The notes under the pieces were generated by a model that was given only the letters and a program-made list of their open reading frames with translations, was not told the DNA's origin and did no database searches. Below are positions 61,447-64,000 of a stretch of DNA of 64,000 nt, piece by piece. The stretch is from NCBI GenBank assembly GCA_027257055.1, contig JAPVLO010000519.1, forward strand, positions 558,001-622,000, written 5' to 3'. Each line of letters begins with the position of its first letter. Position 1 is the stretch's first letter. A program made the position numbers and the translations under genes. This stretch comes from Cephalopachus bancanus. Lineage: Eukaryota; Chordata; Mammalia; Primates; Tarsiidae.

Positions 61447-62670
61447 TCTCAACTCTCTTCAATTTTATGAAAACTCAGAGAGATGAGGAAACTGTAGAAG
61501 AAAAGTTGAAAGCTAGCAGAGGTTGGTTCATGAGGTTCAAGGAAAAAAGCCATCTCTATAACATAAAAGTGCAAGATAAAACAGCAAGTAATGATATAGC
61601 AGCTCCAGCAAGTTATCCATAAGATCTAGGTAAGATTATTTCATGAAGGTAGCTAAACTATACAGCTGATTTTCTATTGAAAAACCGCCTTATAATTGGA
61701 AAAAGATGTCATTTTAAGATTTTTATACCTGGAAAAGTCAATGCCTGGCTTCAAAAAACAGGATGATTCACTTGTTAAGGGTTAACGCAGGTGGTGACTT
61801 TTAAGTTAAAGCTAATACTCACTATTCTGAAATTCCTAGGACCCTGAAGGATTATACTCAGTCTACTATATTTGTGCTATATAAATGGGACAAAAAGACC
61901 TGGATGATAGCACATCTCTTTACAACATAGTTTACTGGATATTTGAAGCTGACTGTTGAGATCTACTCCTCAGACAAAAAAGACTTCTTTCACAATATTA
62001 CTGCTCATTGACAATGTGCCTAGTCACCCAAGAGCTTTGATGAAGATGTACAAGTAGATTAATGTTCTTTTATGCCTGCTAACACAACATCCATTCTGCA
62101 TCCAATTAAGTAGTAATTTCAACATGTATATCTTGTATTTAGGAAATACATTTTGTAAATCTTTAGCTGCCATAGATAGTGATTCCTTTGATGAGTTGCG
62201 GCAAAGTAAATGGAAAGCCTTCTGGAAAGGATTCATCATTCTAGATGCCATTAAGAATATTTGTGATTCAGGGGACAAGGTCAAAATATTAACATTAACA
62301 AGAGCTTGGAAGAAGTTGATGTCAACCCTCATGAATAACTTTGAGGAAGTCACTGCAGATGAGGTGGAAATAGCAAGAGAATTAGAAGTAGAAGTGTAGC
62401 CTGGTGATGTGACTGAATTGCTACAATTTCATGATAAAACTTTAACAGATGAGGAGTTGCTTCTTGTGGATGGGCAAAGAAAATGGTTGCCTGAGATGGA
62501 AACCATCCTGGTGAAGATGCTGTGTTCAAGGTCAATTAAAGATTTAAAATATTTCATAAACTTAGTTGATAAAGCTGTGACAAGTTTTGAGACGATTGAC
62601 TCCAATTTCCAAAGAAGTTCTTTAGGTAAAATGCTAAACAGCATCACCATGCTACCAAGAAATAGTCTGT
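61447..62670 (+). pseudogene. Tigger1 pogo-like transposase, C-terminal two thirds
   Basis: In several frames: [23 protein letters not shown] text at about 61520. LLIDN and HPRALMKMYK at 61995-62050 hold the second catalytic Asp region. Then AAIDSDSFDELRQSKWKAFW (62124-62399), and TELLQFHDKTLTDEELLL with ERIDSN-like ETIDSNFQRSS (62409-62672). The N-terminal helix-turn-helix DNA-binding domain is absent, lost where the L1 block lies. Pogo-type transposases cut and paste at TA. This copy has stops and cannot act. Confidence 0.9.
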
Positions 62671-63037
62671 GAAACAGCAAATTGATGCTTTATTGTTTTC
62701 CTGTTTTAAGAAATTGCCACAGCCTTCCCAACCTTTAGTAACCATCACTCTCTTCAGTCAGCAGCCACCAACATCAAGGAAAGACCCTTCACTGGTGAAA
62801 ATATTGACTTGCTGAAGGTTTAGGTGATCACTGGCATTTTTAGCAATAATATGTTTTTAATTAAGGTATATACATTTTTAGATGTAATGCCATTACACAC
62901 TTAATAGACTACAGCACAGTGTAAATTTAGCTTTCATAGGCATTTGAAAACAAAAAAAAATTGTAACTCACTTTAGTACAATATTTGCATTATTATGATG
63001 GTCTGAAAACAAGCATAGTATCTCCAAGGTGTGTCTG

Positions 63038-64000
63038 AAAATATAATATACCACATTAAGAGAATGGAGTGTAGATATCATATGATCATCCCAATAGATA
63101 AATACTCTCAAGAAATTAGGCATAGAAGGAATCCACCTCAACATAATAAAGGCTATATATGACGATCATTATAATCAATGGTGAAAAGCTGAAAGCTTTT
63201 ACTCTAAGATCAGGAACAAAAAAAAGGATGCCCATTCTTGCCACTTCTATTCAACATGGTACTGATAGTTCTAGTGGTCCTAGCCAGAACAAATAAGCTA
63301 GGGAAAGAAATAATAGGCATTTATACTGAAAGGGAAAGTGTCAAATTGTGTCTGTTTGCAGATGACATGATATTATATATAGAAAACTCTAAAGACTCTA
63401 TCAAAACATTATTAGAAAAACAATTCCAGTAAAATTGCGAGATATAAAATCAACATACAAAAATCAGTTGCTTTCAAGTCAGTACCATGCAGTTTTGATT
63501 ACCACAGTTTGTAGTATGTTTTGAAATCAGGTAGTACAATGCCTCTTTCTTTATTTTTACTCAAGATCACTTTGGCTATTCAGAGGTCTTTGGTGATTTC
63601 ATATGAATTTATAAATGCTTTTCTATTTCAGTAAAAATTTCATTGAAATGTTGATAAAAATTGCAATGAATCTGTAGATCTCTTTAAAATATTAAAATGT
63701 CTTTAAAATTTATGGACATTTAAACAATATTAATTCTTCCAATCCATGGACATGGAATGTCTTTTCACTTATTTGTGCCTTTTTATTTATTTTATTAATA
63801 TTTTATAGTTTTCAGTGTACAGATCTTTTGGTTATTAGGTTAATTAAATTTATTCCTAAGTATTTTGTTATGAAATTGTAAATGAATTGTTTACTTAATT
63901 TCTTTTTCAGATAGTACAAACTATGGTCATCAAAACAGCATGGTACTGGCTTAAATGCAAACATGTAGACCAATGAAACTGAATAAAAAGCTCAGGAATA
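63038..64000 (+). mobile_element. Old L1 ORF2, continued, with an internal inversion
   Basis: 63050-63470 is sense RT text ([36 protein letters not shown]). 63471-63910 is antisense (CCATGCAGTTTTGATTACCA ... TTCCTAAGTATTTTGTTA). 63911-64000 is sense again (ATGGTCATCAAAACAGCATG). The antisense block covers the ORF2 interval expected between the two sense blocks, with about 30 bp repeated at its edge. Confidence 0.8.

Larger units (their letters stand above)
59877..63037 (+). mobile_element. Tigger1 DNA transposon, internally deleted, split by L1
   Basis: The left terminal repeat CAGGCATACCTCATTTGATT follows TA at 59875-59876. Then GATATTGCATGTTATAGATG, CTGTGTCACATTTTGGTAAT and GGGGGCACCATAAACCATGC. 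Transposase text resumes after the L1 block at about 61447. The 3' region includes CACACTTAATAGACTACAGC and a decayed right end, CCAAGGTGTGTCTG, near 63037. It sits in old L1 ORF2, which continues on both sides. Confidence 0.9.
50283..64000 (+). mobile_element. Old L1 (L1M-type), sense, near complete but broken by nested insertions
   Basis: The host pieces read in L1 order. 5' UTR 50283-50986 (TTGGCAAGATGGTAGAATAG, then imperfect CCAGTAGACCCAGGCTCCAG units). ORF1 part 51153-51661 and 52640-53340 (ACAGGCCAGGAGAGATTGGG). The inter-ORF/ORF2 start lies at 54199-54325, joining 57413 (ATTAATGGATTAAATTATTC). ORF2 endonuclease 57500-58380. ORF2 middle 59195-59876, joining 63038. RT at 63238-63432 ([20 protein letters not shown]). 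It continues to the window edge. Insertions at 51001, 51662, 53362, 54326, 58385, 58841 and 59877 account for most of the 13.7-kb span. All frames are dead. Confidence 0.85.

Noticed and set aside
50283..64000. CRISPR-like or tandem regulatory arrays
   Set aside because: Periodic text here is microsatellite, Alu tail or old L1 5' UTR repeats. No regular repeat-spacer pattern exists in the window.

Overview
The window is mammalian nuclear DNA, almost certainly from a primate. It holds many dimeric 7SL-derived Alu elements, long L1 (LINE-1) copies, MIR, MaLR LTRs and Tigger/mariner/hAT DNA transposon relics. The young Alus share an unusual consensus: a GGCTCGGTGGCTCAGCCTG start, a TCTCTACAATAAATC linker and a GACTCCAACTCAAAA end. 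They lack the human Alu ending, the lemur linker and the tRNA-fused loris/galago type. I infer a non-simian primate, with tarsier my best guess (about 50%). No functional host protein-coding gene is supported. Every longer open reading frame I could explain lies in L1 ORF2, a transposase relic, an LTR or an Alu.

Layout. 1-5.3 kb: remnants of two antisense L1s, an antisense Alu inside an hAT relic, then unique DNA with a MIR. 5.3-13.8 kb: a short antisense L1, a MaLR LTR, a full-length 7SL RNA pseudogene, a 2-kb L1 with a 5' inversion, a 115-bp L1 tail, an Alu and a Tigger2-type (MER2-like) element. 13.8-21.9 kb: unique DNA with an internal duplication, a second inverted L1, an old antisense L1 and a MaLR LTR split by an odd GC-rich/L1 chimera. 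21.9-35.2 kb: ancient repeats, MIRs, an old sense L1 with Alus (one duplicated as a 144-bp patch), a Tigger2 relic split by an L1, and unique DNA. 35.2-42.3 kb: the longest young L1, essentially full length, with 591 bp of non-L1 DNA apparently carried at its 5' end. 42.3-48.2 kb: Alu, hAT relic, unique DNA, two MaLR LTRs. 48.2-50.2 kb: a mariner-type relic holding two L1s. 50.3-64.0 kb: one old sense L1 broken by many later insertions up to four levels deep, including a probable processed pseudogene, two LTRs, a twin-primed L1, Alus and a Tigger1.

The window is therefore a record of successive retrotransposition rather than a set of cooperating genes. Target-site duplications (TSDs) could be read directly for most young insertions and fix their boundaries. 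The most interesting observations are the candidate L1 5' transduction, the near-identical 144-bp patch, the GC-rich/L1 chimera, the deep nest with an LTR inside an L1, and the repeated 5' inversions. I found no previously undescribed gene system.
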